Assembly (NCBI RefSeq): GCF_004310285.1
Contig: NZ_SISF01000032.1
Coordinates: 248,001 to 312,000 of the forward strand
Direction of reading: 5' to 3'
Length of the DNA stretch: 64,000 nt
DNA from: Agrobacterium cavarae
GTDB lineage: Bacteria; Pseudomonadota; Alphaproteobacteria; Rhizobiales; Rhizobiaceae
Under the pieces are notes generated by a model. The model worked only from the letters and a program-made list of their open reading frames with translations. It had not been told where the DNA came from and did not search any database. This document shows, one piece after another, positions 43,329-53,111 of the stretch. How positions within the stretch are numbered: the first letter of the stretch is position 1; each line of letters opens with the position of its first letter. The position numbers and the translations under genes were made by a program.

Positions 43329-45758
43329 TCATTCCGGCAGCGCGTAAGCGATGACGTAATCGCCGCGGTCGGGAGACTGGCGCGCGCCGCCAGCCGAAAT
43401 AACGATGTACTGCTTGCCGGTCTTTGGCGACTTGTAGCTCATCGGGCCGCCCTGGCTGCCCACGGGAAGGCGGGCTTTCCAGACTTCCTTGCCGGTCGCG
43501 GTGTCGAAGGCACGCAGATAGTAATCCTGCGTTCCGGCGATGAAGACCAGACCGCCCTGCGTGGCGAGCGTACCACCAAGGGTCGGCATGCCGATCGGGA
43601 TCGGAAGACCCATCTTGATCCCGAGCGGGCCGGTATCTTCGACGGTGCCAACAGGAACCTGCCACTTGATCTGCTGTGTCTTCATGTCGATGGCGGTCAT
43701 GGTGCCATAGGGCGGCGCCTGGCAGGGAATGCCGAGTGCGGACAGGAAGCGGTTCTTGTCGACGGCATAAGGCGTTCCCTTCATAGGCACGAGGCCCATG
43801 CCGGTATTGACGCTTTCGCCACCGCTTGCTGTTGCCTTGGTCGGTGCGGCTTCCTTCATCTGGATCCACAGGCCGAGACGCATGTCGTTGACGAAGATGG
43901 TGTTCGTCGTCGGATCGGTCGATAGACCGCCCCAGTTCATCCCACCAAGCGAGCCCGGGAAGCTGAGCGACAGGTCAGTGCCAGGCGCGGTATAGAGGCC
44001 GTCGTAGCGCATGCCCTTGAAAGCGATACGGCACAGAAGCTGATCGAATGGGGTCGCGCCCCACATATCCGCTTCGGTGAGCGTCTGCGCACCGATCTGC
44101 GGCATGCCGACGGAGCGTGGCTGTGTTGGCGCGTAACGCTCGTTTGGAATATTGGCCGGCTTGACCGGGACCTCTTCCACCTTGGTTAATGGCTGACCCG
44201 TGGCACGGTCGAGGACGTAGATCTGGCCAGCCTTGGTGCCGAAAACGAGAGCAGGCACGGTCGTACCATCCGCCTTCGGGAAGTCGATGAAGCTTGGCTG
44301 CATCGGCACGTCGAAATCCCAGAGGTCGTTGTGAACCGTCTGGTAGACCCACTTCTCACGACCCGTCGTGGCATCAAGAGCGAGCATCGATGCGCCGTAT
44401 TTATGATCGAGCGGCGTGCGCGTTGCACCGTAAAGATCGACGGAGGGGCTGCCGACCGGCATGAAGACGGTGTTCAGCGCCGGATCATAGGACATTGCGG
44501 CCCAGACATTCGGCGTGGAGCGCGTATAGGTCTGGCCTTCGGGCGGCAGCTTGGTGATCTCGGGGTTGCCCGGGTCGAAGGCCCAGCGCAGCTCGCCGGT
44601 GATCACGTCGAAGCCACGCATCACGCCACCTGGCATATCAACCTGGACGTTGTCGGCGATACGACCACCGACCACGACCGTGGTGCCTGCAAGCGTTGGT
44701 GCGGAGGTCAGCACATATTGCGGATCAGGCGCGTTGCCGAGCCCGACCTTCAAATCGACGCGACCATTGGTGCCGAAGTCCGGGCAAAATGCGCCGGTAT
44801 CGGCATCGAGCGCAATCAGTTCAGCCGTGATCGTGTTCATCAGAATACGACGCTGGCAAAGCGCACCGTCTGCAACGGTCACGGGCGTGACAGGCGTGGA
44901 GCCAGGTACGGTCGGCTGCTGCAACGGTGCCTTAGCGTCGAAATAGGCAAGACCGCGGCAACGCATCCAGACGGACGACTTGGCGTTGATTTCCGTCTTC
45001 CACTTCTGAGCACCCGTATCGGCATCGAGAGCGATGACGTTGTTGTGGGGTGTGCAAAGGAAGACAGTGTCGCCCACCTGTAGCGGCGTTTCCTGATCTT
45101 CCGCACCGTTTGCACCGGGGCTGATCGGCGTATCGCCAGTGTGATAGGTCCAAGCGACCTTGAGGTCTTTGACATTGTCACGGGTGATCTGATCCAGAGC
45201 CACGAACCGGCTGCCGCCTGCGGTATTGCCGTAGTGCTCCCAGTTCTTCTGCTCATCGCCAGCCGTCACCGGTGTCAATTGAGCCGCCTCGCCCTTGAAG
45301 GCGACAGTTGGATGCGGCACGAACATGCCGGCGAAACCAGCACCGGAGGCGATGGCCAAGATGGCAGCAACGGCAAAGGAAGAACCATAGGCAGGTGTCT
45401 TGCCCTGCGCGCGCCGCAAAAGCGGATAGGACAGCGCAACCACCGTTGCACCGACGCCGATCGCCAGCATACGCGAGATCAGCGGCCAGAAGTGTAAGCC
45501 TGCCTCCCACACCGCCCAGATGGCGGTGCCGATGAAAACAAGGCCGAAAAGAAGAGCGCCGGCAGGCTTGCGCAGGATGATCAGCAGGCCCGAGATGACG
45601 AGCGCTGCACCAGCCGTGACGAAATAGGGGCTGCCGCCAAGCGAAATGAGCTTGCCGCCGCCGATGGCGAAGAACAAGCCCGCGGCAAGGATGACCACGC
45701 CCAGCACCAACAGCCATAATCTGGCTGGAAGTGAAAGTGAATTTGCAGATTTATTCAT
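43329..45758 (-). CDS. gcd: Membrane-bound PQQ-dependent glucose dehydrogenase
   Basis: Quinoprotein that oxidises glucose to gluconolactone in the periplasm and passes electrons to ubiquinone, 809 residues from the ATG at 45758. Five membrane helices make up the first 140 residues, followed by an eight-bladed PQQ propeller with typical NWEHYGNTAGGSRFVALDQI and a W-motif in each blade (such as KWVYQT and NWGGLSTDP). The family C-terminus YIVISAGGARQSPDRGDYVIAYALP is present. No PQQ biosynthesis gene is nearby, so cofactor comes from elsewhere. An extension to 45938 has no support. Confidence 0.93.
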   Translation of the reverse strand: MNKSANSLSLPARLWLLVLGVVILAAGLFFAIGGGKLISLGGSPYFVTAGAALVISGLLIILRKPAGALLFGLVFIGTAIWAVWEAGLHFWPLISRMLAIGVGATVVALSYPLLRRAQGKTPAYGSSFAVAAILAIASGAGFAGMFVPHPTVAFKGEAAQLTPVTAGDEQKNWEHYGNTAGGSRFVALDQITRDNVKDLKVAWTYHTGDTPISPGANGAEDQETPLQVGDTVFLCTPHNNVIALDADTGAQKWKTEINAKSSVWMRCRGLAYFDAKAPLQQPTVPGSTPVTPVTVADGALCQRRILMNTITAELIALDADTGAFCPDFGTNGRVDLKVGLGNAPDPQYVLTSAPTLAGTTVVVGGRIADNVQVDMPGGVMRGFDVITGELRWAFDPGNPEITKLPPEGQTYTRSTPNVWAAMSYDPALNTVFMPVGSPSVDLYGATRTPLDHKYGASMLALDATTGREKWVYQTVHNDLWDFDVPMQPSFIDFPKADGTTVPALVFGTKAGQIYVLDRATGQPLTKVEEVPVKPANIPNERYAPTQPRSVGMPQIGAQTLTEADMWGATPFDQLLCRIAFKGMRYDGLYTAPGTDLSLSFPGSLGGMNWGGLSTDPTTNTIFVNDMRLGLWIQMKEAAPTKATASGGESVNTGMGLVPMKGTPYAVDKNRFLSALGIPCQAPPYGTMTAIDMKTQQIKWQVPVGTVEDTGPLGIKMGLPIPIGMPTLGGTLATQGGLVFIAGTQDYYLRAFDTATGKEVWKARLPVGSQGGPMSYKSPKTGKQYIVISAGGARQSPDRGDYVIAYALPE

Positions 45759-46409
45759 AGAGTCAATATCCGGTTGGAGAGCCACCAAAAAAAGGAAGGC
45801 TCGATAATCATTCGGTTTCCGGCACCGCCGGGACAGTTCGCAGGAAGAGTTTCTGGACGGAACCTCGATGAGGTTGGCGCAACCGAACAAGGACGATTGA
45901 GGGGAAAGACGTCCGCCGTGACAGTCATATCGATCCATTCATTGCATAGATCGTCGCCGACCCTGTGGCCGACGACCAAAATACCAGAACAAATCCTCCC
46001 AGGGTTCGGAGGACGAGACATTGCCGTCATCCAAAACCACTACCGGCGATATAGCGTCGTCTGGGCCGGAATGACAATGGCGAAAGAGTCGTTTTCATAA
46101 GGAGGACTTATCAATAGTCCCTCGGGCAGAAAAGCCTGTGAGCCGGCGCAAACCACGAACTCCCGATGGTGTGGACGCGACAGCAGCACAAGAGCGGCAT
46201 TGCTCTCGCCCGTTATCCACACTGCGCCCGACGTCCGAAGCAAAGATTAATAAGAGCAATTGCAAACTAATCGATTGAATCTGTCTCAGTGGTTCTCGTC
46301 TTCAATTTTGCTGCAGTGAACAACATTCAGTCCTTGGCACCAGCGCCGAAAATACAATAACTACGGCAGAGATTTTATACTGTTGATAGCCGGAAAGTAC
46401 CGCAAGCTC
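45759..46409. other. Gap between gcd and maeB, no supported gene
   Basis: About 650 bases that must contain both divergent promoters. A forward frame of 108 codons (45774-46100) overlaps the gcd promoter side and lacks family resemblance. An AGGAGG near 46101 is not followed by a start codon. One TTATCCACA near 46212 equals a DnaA box but is isolated. Confidence 0.4.
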
Positions 46410-48698
46410 ATGTCAGACTCGTCAAAGCCCGCCAGCACAAGAACATCGGTTACGGATCAGGAAGCCCTGGATTTCCACTCGGAAGGCCGTCCCGGCAAGC
46501 TTGAAATCGTTCCGACAAAGCCGATGGCAACGCAGCGGGATTTGTCGCTGGCCTATTCCCCTGGCGTCGCAGTCCCGGTGAAAGCGATCGCGGAAGATCC
46601 TGCCACCGCTTATGACTACACCACGCGCGGCAACATGGTGGCGGTCATTTCCAACGGAACTGCCATCCTTGGCCTCGGAAACCTAGGCGCGCTGGCGTCC
46701 AAACCGGTGATGGAAGGCAAATCCGTCCTCTTCAAGCGCTTTGCCGATGTCGACTCCATCGATCTGGAAGTGGACACGGAAGACGCAGACGCCTTCATCA
46801 ATTGCGTGCGCTATCTCGGCCCTTCCTTCGGCGGCATCAACCTCGAAGATATCAAGGCGCCGGAATGTTTCATCATCGAAAGCCGTCTGCGCGAACTCAT
46901 GGATATTCCGGTGTTCCATGACGATCAGCACGGTACCGCCATTATTGCCGCTGCCGGCCTCATCAATGCCATTGCGCTGACGGGTCGCGACTTCAACAGC
47001 ACCAAGCTCGTCTGCAACGGCGCAGGCGCGGCAGCAATCGCCTGTATGGACCTGATCAAGGCCATGGGTTTCAACCCTGCCAACATCACCATATGCGATA
47101 CCAAGGGCGTCATCTATCAGGGACGCACCGAGGGCATGAACCAGTGGAAGTCGGCTCATGCAACAAAGACCGACAACCGCACACTCGTAGAAGCGATGAA
47201 GGGTGCGGATGTGGTGTTCGGTCTCTCGCAGAAGGGCGCCTTCACCGAAGAGATGATCCGCTCCATGGCACCGAAGCCGATCATTTTCGCCATGGCCAAT
47301 CCCGATCCGGAAATCACACCGGAAGAAGTCTCGCGCATTCGCGATGACGCCATCATGGCAACGGGGCGTTCGGATTATCCAAACCAGGTCAACAACGTTC
47401 TCGGCTTCCCTTACATCTTCCGCGGCGCGCTCGATGTGCGTGCAAGCCAGATCAATGACGAGATGAAGATCGCAGCGGCCCAGGCGCTCGCCGATCTCGC
47501 CCGCGAAGACGTGCCAGACGACGTGGCTGCTGCCTATCAGGGCAACCGCCCCCGCTTCGGGGCTCAGTATATCATCCCTGTTCCCTTCGACCCCCGCCTG
47601 ATTTCGGCGATCCCTGTCGCCGTCGCGAAGGCTGCGATCGAGACCGGCGTTGCGCGCCGCGTGCTGCCGGACCTCGATGCCTATGCCCGCGAATTGTCGG
47701 CGCGCCGCGACCCGATGGCATCCACCACGCAGCGCCTCTACGAGCGCATCCGCCGTTCGCCAAAGCGCGTGGTCTTTGCCGAAGCCGAAGAAGAGCAGGT
47801 CATGCGTGCGGCGATCTCGTTTACCGCGCAAGGGCTTGGCACTGCCATTCTTCTTGGGCGCGACGACATCATCAAGGCCAATGCCGAGCGCGCTGGCATC
47901 GATCTCGACCGTCCGAACATCAAGATCACCAATGCGCGCCTGTCCGAGCGGGTCGATTCCTACATCGATTACCTCTACGCCCGCCTGCAGCGCAAAGGCT
48001 TGCTGCTGCGCGATGTCCAGCGCCTGATCCACAACGACCGAAACCACTTTGCGTCCTGCATGGTGGCGATGGGCGATGCGGATGCTATGGTGACCGGCAC
48101 AACGCGAAACTACTCCACAGCGCTTGAAGACGTACGCCGCTGCATCGACGTCAAGCCCGGCCACCGCGTCATCGGCGTCTCTCTTGTCGTCTCGCGCAAT
48201 CGCACTGTCTTCGTCGCCGATACGGCCGTTCACGACATGCCGTCAGCCGAAGACCTCGCGGATATTGCGGAAGAAGCGGCAGGACTGGCACGGCGTTTCG
48301 GCTACGAGCCGCGCGTTGCAATGCTCGCCTATTCCACCTTCGGCCATCCCGTTGGTGAGCGCTCCGACAAGGTTCGCGAAGCGGTTCGCATTCTCGACAA
48401 GCGCAATGTGAGCTTCGAAGTGGACGGTGAAATGGCGGCAGACATCGCCCTCAACCACCAAAAGATGCAGAGCCAGTATCCGTTCGCGCGGCTCTCTGGA
48501 CCGGCCAATGTTCTTGTCATGCCGGCAATCCATTCCGCGTCGATCTCGACAAAGATGTTGCAGGAACTTGGCGGTGCCACCGTGATCGGTCCGCTGCTGG
48601 TCGGTCTCGACAAGTCGGTACAGATCACCGCCATGGGTGCGAAGGACAGCGATATCGTCAACATGGCCGCGATCGCTGCCTACAACGCCGGACGCTAA
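46410..48698 (+). CDS. maeB: NADP-dependent malic enzyme with phosphotransacetylase-like domain
   Basis: Cytoplasmic enzyme that decarboxylates malate to pyruvate with NADP. The 762-residue long form has the malic enzyme part (about 1-430, with [26 protein letters not shown] split over strands, DDQHGTA, and GAGAAAIA for NADP) and a C-terminal phosphotransacetylase-like domain (about 440-762, [13 protein letters not shown]) without a known catalytic role. The isoform with this domain is widespread in proteobacteria. The ATG at 46410 begins MSDSSKPAS; a TTG nine codons earlier is possible. DME versus TME type cannot be separated reliably here. Confidence 0.9.
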   Translation: MSDSSKPASTRTSVTDQEALDFHSEGRPGKLEIVPTKPMATQRDLSLAYSPGVAVPVKAIAEDPATAYDYTTRGNMVAVISNGTAILGLGNLGALASKPVMEGKSVLFKRFADVDSIDLEVDTEDADAFINCVRYLGPSFGGINLEDIKAPECFIIESRLRELMDIPVFHDDQHGTAIIAAAGLINAIALTGRDFNSTKLVCNGAGAAAIACMDLIKAMGFNPANITICDTKGVIYQGRTEGMNQWKSAHATKTDNRTLVEAMKGADVVFGLSQKGAFTEEMIRSMAPKPIIFAMANPDPEITPEEVSRIRDDAIMATGRSDYPNQVNNVLGFPYIFRGALDVRASQINDEMKIAAAQALADLAREDVPDDVAAAYQGNRPRFGAQYIIPVPFDPRLISAIPVAVAKAAIETGVARRVLPDLDAYARELSARRDPMASTTQRLYERIRRSPKRVVFAEAEEEQVMRAAISFTAQGLGTAILLGRDDIIKANAERAGIDLDRPNIKITNARLSERVDSYIDYLYARLQRKGLLLRDVQRLIHNDRNHFASCMVAMGDADAMVTGTTRNYSTALEDVRRCIDVKPGHRVIGVSLVVSRNRTVFVADTAVHDMPSAEDLADIAEEAAGLARRFGYEPRVAMLAYSTFGHPVGERSDKVREAVRILDKRNVSFEVDGEMAADIALNHQKMQSQYPFARLSGPANVLVMPAIHSASISTKMLQELGGATVIGPLLVGLDKSVQITAMGAKDSDIVNMAAIAAYNAGR

Positions 48699-48711
48699 TG
48701 CAAAGGCGGGG

Positions 48712-48729
48712 TGCCCGGTGGGCCGGGCA
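48712..48729 (+). terminator. Hairpin after malic enzyme
   Basis: TGCCCGG and CCGGGCA form a 7-bp stem with a TGGG loop, 14 bases after the stop. The T tract is absent. A second short hairpin, GCGTGA-TTTT-TCACGC, follows at 48773-48788. Confidence 0.5.
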
Positions 48730-48870
48730 TCCTCGCTACGCAAAAGATCCCGTAGAATTTTCTGTCTCGAAAGCGTGATTTTTCACGCGCAAAACAATTA
48801 GGCCATGCTAAAACGCCCCGCAAACATTCGCCAGTCTGGCGAATGCGCATGACGAAAAGCTGGATCCACT

Positions 48871-50448
48871 ATGGCACTCTGCACAGGTCTGGAGCATAGA
48901 GCGTCGGGCATAAACAGTCTCTACAGGCGGCTCACAAGCTCTCTGGTGAACAATCCGAACGCGATAATTGCCCTTTTTGGCGTCTACTTTCTCATTCAGA
49001 TCGCCGTTCGCCTCCTGCTCCCTCCGGCACTACGTATAGACGAAGCACAGCAGGTGCTGTTTGCCCAGTGGCTGGCGCTCGGCTATGACGCCCAGCCACC
49101 GCTCTATAACTGGTACCAGCAGGCAATCTTTGCGATCTTCGGCACCTCGGTGCTGGGTCTTGCTGTTGCCAAGAACCTCATTCTTTTTCTGGTATTTGCG
49201 ACCTATGTGAAACTGTCCGACCTTGTCTTGAGAGAGAAGTCTCTGGTCCTGGTTGCGTCACTGGCATTTTTCGTGAGCCCTCAGCTGTTCTGGCAAGCGC
49301 AGCGCGATCTCACGCACACGACGATGCTGATGCTGACCAGCCTGTGGGCGATCTATCTGAGCGTCCGGCTTCTTAAGACGCCAACCACGATGGGCTATGT
49401 GCTGACCGGAGTTGCGGTCGGCCTTGGGATGCTGTCGAAATACAATTTTGTCCTCATCCTTCCCGCGATCCTCCTTGCCGTCTGGCTGCATCCAAAGGGG
49501 CGCGAGCGCATCTTCGATTGGCGCATTCTGCTGACGATCGGGATCAGCCTTCTCGTCTTCCTGCCGCATTCGATATGGCTTTTCGACAACCTGCAATTCG
49601 CCTCGGATGTGACCCTACGGCGGATGGCGGAGGAGGCGCCTGAAAGCCGGTGGATGCAGATCCTGACGGGCATCGCGCACGTCTTTTCAGGATCGGCGAT
49701 TGTGATGATCCTGCCTGCACTGGTGCTTTTTGCGTCAAGTGCGAAAAGGACGGGCACCACAACCGGCGAGCAACAGGTCTCGCCTTGGCTCCGCTTCTTC
49801 CTGCATTACTTCATCGCGCTTGCGGCGGTTCTCCTCATCGTCATCATAGCAACGACGATGACGGAAGTGAGAGACAGATGGTTGCTCCCGCTCGTCATGC
49901 CCTTCCCGATCCTCGCAGCGCTGTGGCTTGAACAGAGGTCATTCGATCCGGCCGTTTTCGTCAAGAAGGTTCTCCCCGTCTGCCTCGTCGTCATGGCAAT
50001 TTTGCCCGTCGCTTTGATCGTATCCGTGCCGGTCCAGGCGATGCTCGGCAAGACATCGAGATCCAACAATGACTGGCAGGTATTCCGGCAACATCTTCAA
50101 GAGAAGGGGATCTCGCCTTCTCTCATCGTGACCTCCGACTGGTACACCGGTGGAAATCTGCGGTTTGTTTTCCCAGACACCACGGTTGCCACCACAACTT
50201 ATGACGACTTCGATCCAGCCTTCGCGCTGTCGAGCGATCATCCCGTATTGTTCGTCTGGGTTACCGGACGCGACCAGTCGGCTGGCATGGTGGATTGGCT
50301 GCAGGCGCAAATGGGTGTGACGTTGAGCGGCATAGGCGTCAACACATTCGAGGCGCCGATGTATTTTCCTGTCGAAGGCAAGATGCAGCGGTTCAGCTAT
50401 GCTTTGATCACGCCGGACAATCTAGTGAAATCCTCGAAACAGCCGTGA
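48871..50448 (+). CDS. ArnT/PMT-like glycosyltransferase family 39 protein
   Basis: A 525-residue membrane glycosyltransferase using a lipid-linked sugar donor. After a short N-terminus there are about eleven membrane segments. The first periplasmic loop has the acidic RIDEAQQVLFAQWLALGYDAQPPLYNWYQQ, which contains the catalytic aspartate motif (DE) of the GT-C family, followed by NLTHT-like RDLTHTT. The C-terminal 110 residues form a soluble domain. Acceptor could be lipid A, a protein or an oligosaccharide; none can be told. It is not in an operon. Confidence 0.82.
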   Translation: MALCTGLEHRASGINSLYRRLTSSLVNNPNAIIALFGVYFLIQIAVRLLLPPALRIDEAQQVLFAQWLALGYDAQPPLYNWYQQAIFAIFGTSVLGLAVAKNLILFLVFATYVKLSDLVLREKSLVLVASLAFFVSPQLFWQAQRDLTHTTMLMLTSLWAIYLSVRLLKTPTTMGYVLTGVAVGLGMLSKYNFVLILPAILLAVWLHPKGRERIFDWRILLTIGISLLVFLPHSIWLFDNLQFASDVTLRRMAEEAPESRWMQILTGIAHVFSGSAIVMILPALVLFASSAKRTGTTTGEQQVSPWLRFFLHYFIALAAVLLIVIIATTMTEVRDRWLLPLVMPFPILAALWLEQRSFDPAVFVKKVLPVCLVVMAILPVALIVSVPVQAMLGKTSRSNNDWQVFRQHLQEKGISPSLIVTSDWYTGGNLRFVFPDTTVATTTYDDFDPAFALSSDHPVLFVWVTGRDQSAGMVDWLQAQMGVTLSGIGVNTFEAPMYFPVEGKMQRFSYALITPDNLVKSSKQP

Positions 50449-50580
50449 AGCACGACACGGTCTCTGGAACGGCTGGGCTTGGATTCCCACGATACGCCCT
50501 AGTCGACAAACAATATTCAAAAATGGTAGGCAAGCGAAGGATTTGCGATCGGCGCTTATCTCGTTCGGAATGGATGAGAC

Positions 50581-51843
50581 ATGGATAGAAACGGCTCTCT
50601 GGGCAAATGCGAAGTGCTGGTCATCGGCACGGGGATCGTCGGCGTCATGTCGGCGCTTTATTTGCAGAATGAAGGGAAGTCCGTCACGCTTCTGGAGCGC
50701 GGCGAAATTGCCCGCGGCGCCAGTGCCGGCAATGCCGGCATACTGGCCTTTCCGGAAATCATTCCGATGCCAGCCCCCGGGATCATGAAGAAGGCGCCGA
50801 AGTGGCTGATCGATCCGCTCGGCCCGCTAAGCGTTCCGCCGGCCTACGCCCACAAAATCGCACCTTGGCTTTGGCGTTTCTGGAAAGCGAGTTCGCCGCG
50901 CATGTTCGAACATGGCATGCGGGTGCAGACGCGGATGATGGCGCTTGCCGCATCCGAGATGCAGCATGCGGCCGCGATGCCGGAACTGTCCTCCTTCATC
51001 TCCAACACCGGCACGCTCGATCTCTACGATACGAGCGCGAGCTTCGATGCGTCCAGCCATCACTGGGATGAGAAGGCCAAAGCCGGCTTCGTCTTCTCCA
51101 AGATCGGCCGCACGGAGATCGACGAGCTGCAGCCAGGGATCGCGCCTCAGTTCAAGCATGCGGTCTATACGCCGTCTGGCCTGCAGGTCAGCGACCCTCA
51201 CGAGTTTACCAAAGCCATAGCTGAACTCGTAATTGCGCGCGGTGCGAGCTTCAGAAAAGGTGAGGCCGTAAAAATCGAAGCGGTTGGCGAAAGCACCATC
51301 GTGACGCTTGCCAATGGCGACAAGATCGACGCCGACAAGGTGATCCTGGCAGCCGGCGCGTGGTCGAAGCCGCTTGCCGCATCTCTTGGCAATGACGTTC
51401 CGCTGGAAACCGAGCGTGGATACAACACTACCCTTCCCGCAGGTAGTTTCGATCTGAAACGCCAGATCTACTTCAACGACCATGCCTTTGTCGTCACGCC
51501 ACTGTCGAGCGGCGTGCGTGTCGGGGGTGCTGTCGAACTCGGCGGCCTCGACCTGCCCCCCAATTTCCGCCGCTCCGAAGCGATGCTGAAAAAGGCAAGT
51601 CGGTTCCTGCCCGGGTTGAAAACCGAAGGCGGTCAGCAATGGATGGGGTTCCGCCCCTCACTGCCGGACAGTCTTCCGGTGATTGGGCCGTCGCGCGCCG
51701 CGCGCTCCGTCATCTACGCATTCGGCCACGGCCATCTCGGACTGACGCAATCGGCGGCGACCGCGCGCCTTGTCACGGAACTGGTCTGTGAGCGCGATAC
51801 GTCGATCCCCGTCGATCCCTTCCGCGCCAATCGCTTCTCTTGA
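50581..51843 (+). CDS. FAD-dependent D-amino acid dehydrogenase-like oxidoreductase (DadA-like)
   Basis: A 420-residue DAO-type flavoprotein. The Rossmann motif is VIGTGIVGVMSALYL followed by LLERGEIARGASAGNAG, typical of DadA, and the C-terminus has GFRPSLPDSLPVIGPSR and GHGHLGLTQSAATARLV which complete the FAD site. DadA proteins oxidise D-amino acids to keto acids and feed electrons to the respiratory chain. No alanine racemase gene is adjacent, so the natural substrate is uncertain. GGATGAGAC precedes the ATG. Confidence 0.85.
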   Translation: MDRNGSLGKCEVLVIGTGIVGVMSALYLQNEGKSVTLLERGEIARGASAGNAGILAFPEIIPMPAPGIMKKAPKWLIDPLGPLSVPPAYAHKIAPWLWRFWKASSPRMFEHGMRVQTRMMALAASEMQHAAAMPELSSFISNTGTLDLYDTSASFDASSHHWDEKAKAGFVFSKIGRTEIDELQPGIAPQFKHAVYTPSGLQVSDPHEFTKAIAELVIARGASFRKGEAVKIEAVGESTIVTLANGDKIDADKVILAAGAWSKPLAASLGNDVPLETERGYNTTLPAGSFDLKRQIYFNDHAFVVTPLSSGVRVGGAVELGGLDLPPNFRRSEAMLKKASRFLPGLKTEGGQQWMGFRPSLPDSLPVIGPSRAARSVIYAFGHGHLGLTQSAATARLVTELVCERDTSIPVDPFRANRFS

Positions 51844-51875
51844 GCGGCAGCATTGTGAAGTAAAGCGACCTTACA

Positions 51876-51965
51876 GCATCGGCCCGAAAATCGGAATCGA
51901 TTTTCGGAAAGCACGATGCGTAGATCAAAGAAGATAGAGCGTCCAACACCGCGCAGGGCGCTCTA
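51876..51965. repeat. Rhizobial-type intergenic palindromic element
   Basis: Three inverted repeats follow one another: outer GCATCG/CGATGC (51876-51919), inner CCGAAAATCG/CGATTTTCGG (51884-51907) with a GAAT loop, then TAGAGCG/CGCTCTA (51935-51965). The CCGAAAATCG...GATTTTCGG core followed by AGAGCG is a layout I recall from intergenic mosaic elements scattered in rhizobial genomes. Only one copy was noticed in this window. Confidence 0.55.
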
Positions 51966-51973
51966 AACGCAAA

Positions 51974-51996
51974 AGGCCCGCTTCGACAGCGGGCCT
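51974..51996 (-). terminator. Rho-independent terminator for the ribose-type ABC operon
   Basis: AGGCCCGC pairs with GCGGGCCT across a 7-base loop; on the minus strand the stem is followed by TTTTGCG. It lies 23 bases after the binding-protein gene stop. Confidence 0.8.
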
Positions 51997-52018
51997 CTCA
52001 TCATATGCTTCGATACGA

Positions 52019-52966
52019 TCAGAACGGCGAATCCGGGAAGTAGAAGTCCTTCGCGTTGTCCTTCGTGACCAGCGTGGCATCCAGAATGTAGGTGCCGCGA
52101 ACAGGAACCTGATCGTAGAAGTTGGCAGCGGTCAGTTCCATGGCGGTTGCCACCATCGACGGCGGATAAAGAACGTCGACCGGGATCATCTTGTCGCCAT
52201 CCATGACCTTCTTGATCATGTCCTTGGAGCCTGCACCGGCAACGACATACTGAATGTCGGTACGCTTAGCCTGCTCGATAGCCTGCAGAACGCCAACGGC
52301 CATGTCGTCATCCTGGCACCATACGACGTCGATTTTCGGATACTTCGTCAGATAGTCCTGCATCACCTTGAAGGCGTCGTCGCGGTTCCAGTTGCCGAAC
52401 TGGCGGTCGAGAACCTTCACCTTGGAGCCAGCAATGCCCTTGTCGAAACCGTCCTGGCGCTGCTGATCGATCGGGATCGGAAGACCCCGAATGATGACGA
52501 CTTCAGCTTCTGGTGTCTTTTCAGCAATGTACTTGCCCGCGACTTCGCCGAGTGCCGGGTTGTTGCCGGCGACGTAGAGATCACGCACGGTGTCGTCATT
52601 GACGCTTGGAGCGCGGTCGACGAGGGCGACGAACTTGCCGTTGCCCTTGACTTCCTTGATGGCGTTGACCAGCGGATCAGGATCGGACGGCAGGATGACC
52701 AGCGCATCGATGCCCTGGGTCTCGAGATCCTGTACCGCATTCGCCTGGGTTGCTGCATCGGGCGATGTCTTGACGATCACGTTGAGGCCCGGATGTTCCT
52801 GCATCAGAAGCTTGGCAACACGTTCGGCATGAAACACCACGCCCGATGTCCAGCCATGGTCGGCGGCCGGGATCGAAACGCCGATCGTGACCTTCTTGTC
52901 CTCCGTATGTGCTGCCCCCGCCAGCGCCACCATGGCGACAGCCATTCCCAACAGTCTTTTACGCAT
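52019..52966 (-). CDS. Sugar ABC transporter substrate-binding protein (RbsB-like, CUT2)
   Basis: A 315-residue periplasmic protein of the ribose/xylose-binding type. A signal peptide is followed by VTIGVSIPAADHGWTSGVVFHAERVAK, the usual first strand and helix. DALVILPSDPDPLVNAIKEV and the second-domain VWCQDDDMAVGVLQAIEQ are also characteristic. The start at 52966 has GGGAGGAAG upstream. Last gene of the operon whose ATPase and permease are upstream. Ligand probably a pentose, polyol or related sugar. Confidence 0.9.
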   Translation of the reverse strand: MRKRLLGMAVAMVALAGAAHTEDKKVTIGVSIPAADHGWTSGVVFHAERVAKLLMQEHPGLNVIVKTSPDAATQANAVQDLETQGIDALVILPSDPDPLVNAIKEVKGNGKFVALVDRAPSVNDDTVRDLYVAGNNPALGEVAGKYIAEKTPEAEVVIIRGLPIPIDQQRQDGFDKGIAGSKVKVLDRQFGNWNRDDAFKVMQDYLTKYPKIDVVWCQDDDMAVGVLQAIEQAKRTDIQYVVAGAGSKDMIKKVMDGDKMIPVDVLYPPSMVATAMELTAANFYDQVPVRGTYILDATLVTKDNAKDFYFPDSPF

Positions 52967-53111
52967 GTGTCTTCCTCCCAACAGATAAGGTCTCGATTCC
53001 GAAGCCGGGCGACCTCTCGACCCGGTGTTTCCGGAGCGCTTTGCGTCCGATGGACAATCAGAAGCGCTCCAAGACTTTGAGCAAGCCGCCCCGCCTTGGG
53101 GCAGGCAGCTG

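Noticed and set aside
45774..46100. Forward 108-codon frame upstream of the malic enzyme gene
   Set aside because: Overlaps the gcd promoter area, lacks a ribosome site and family similarity; composition does not look coding.
46205..46225. DnaA box (TTATCCACA) as sign of a replication origin
   Set aside because: A single match in 64 kb of sequence is expected by chance; no cluster, no dnaA or repABC genes.
46683..48233. A 516-codon frame opposite the malic enzyme gene
   Set aside because: Product shows no recognisable family and lies entirely within a strongly conserved gene on the other strand.
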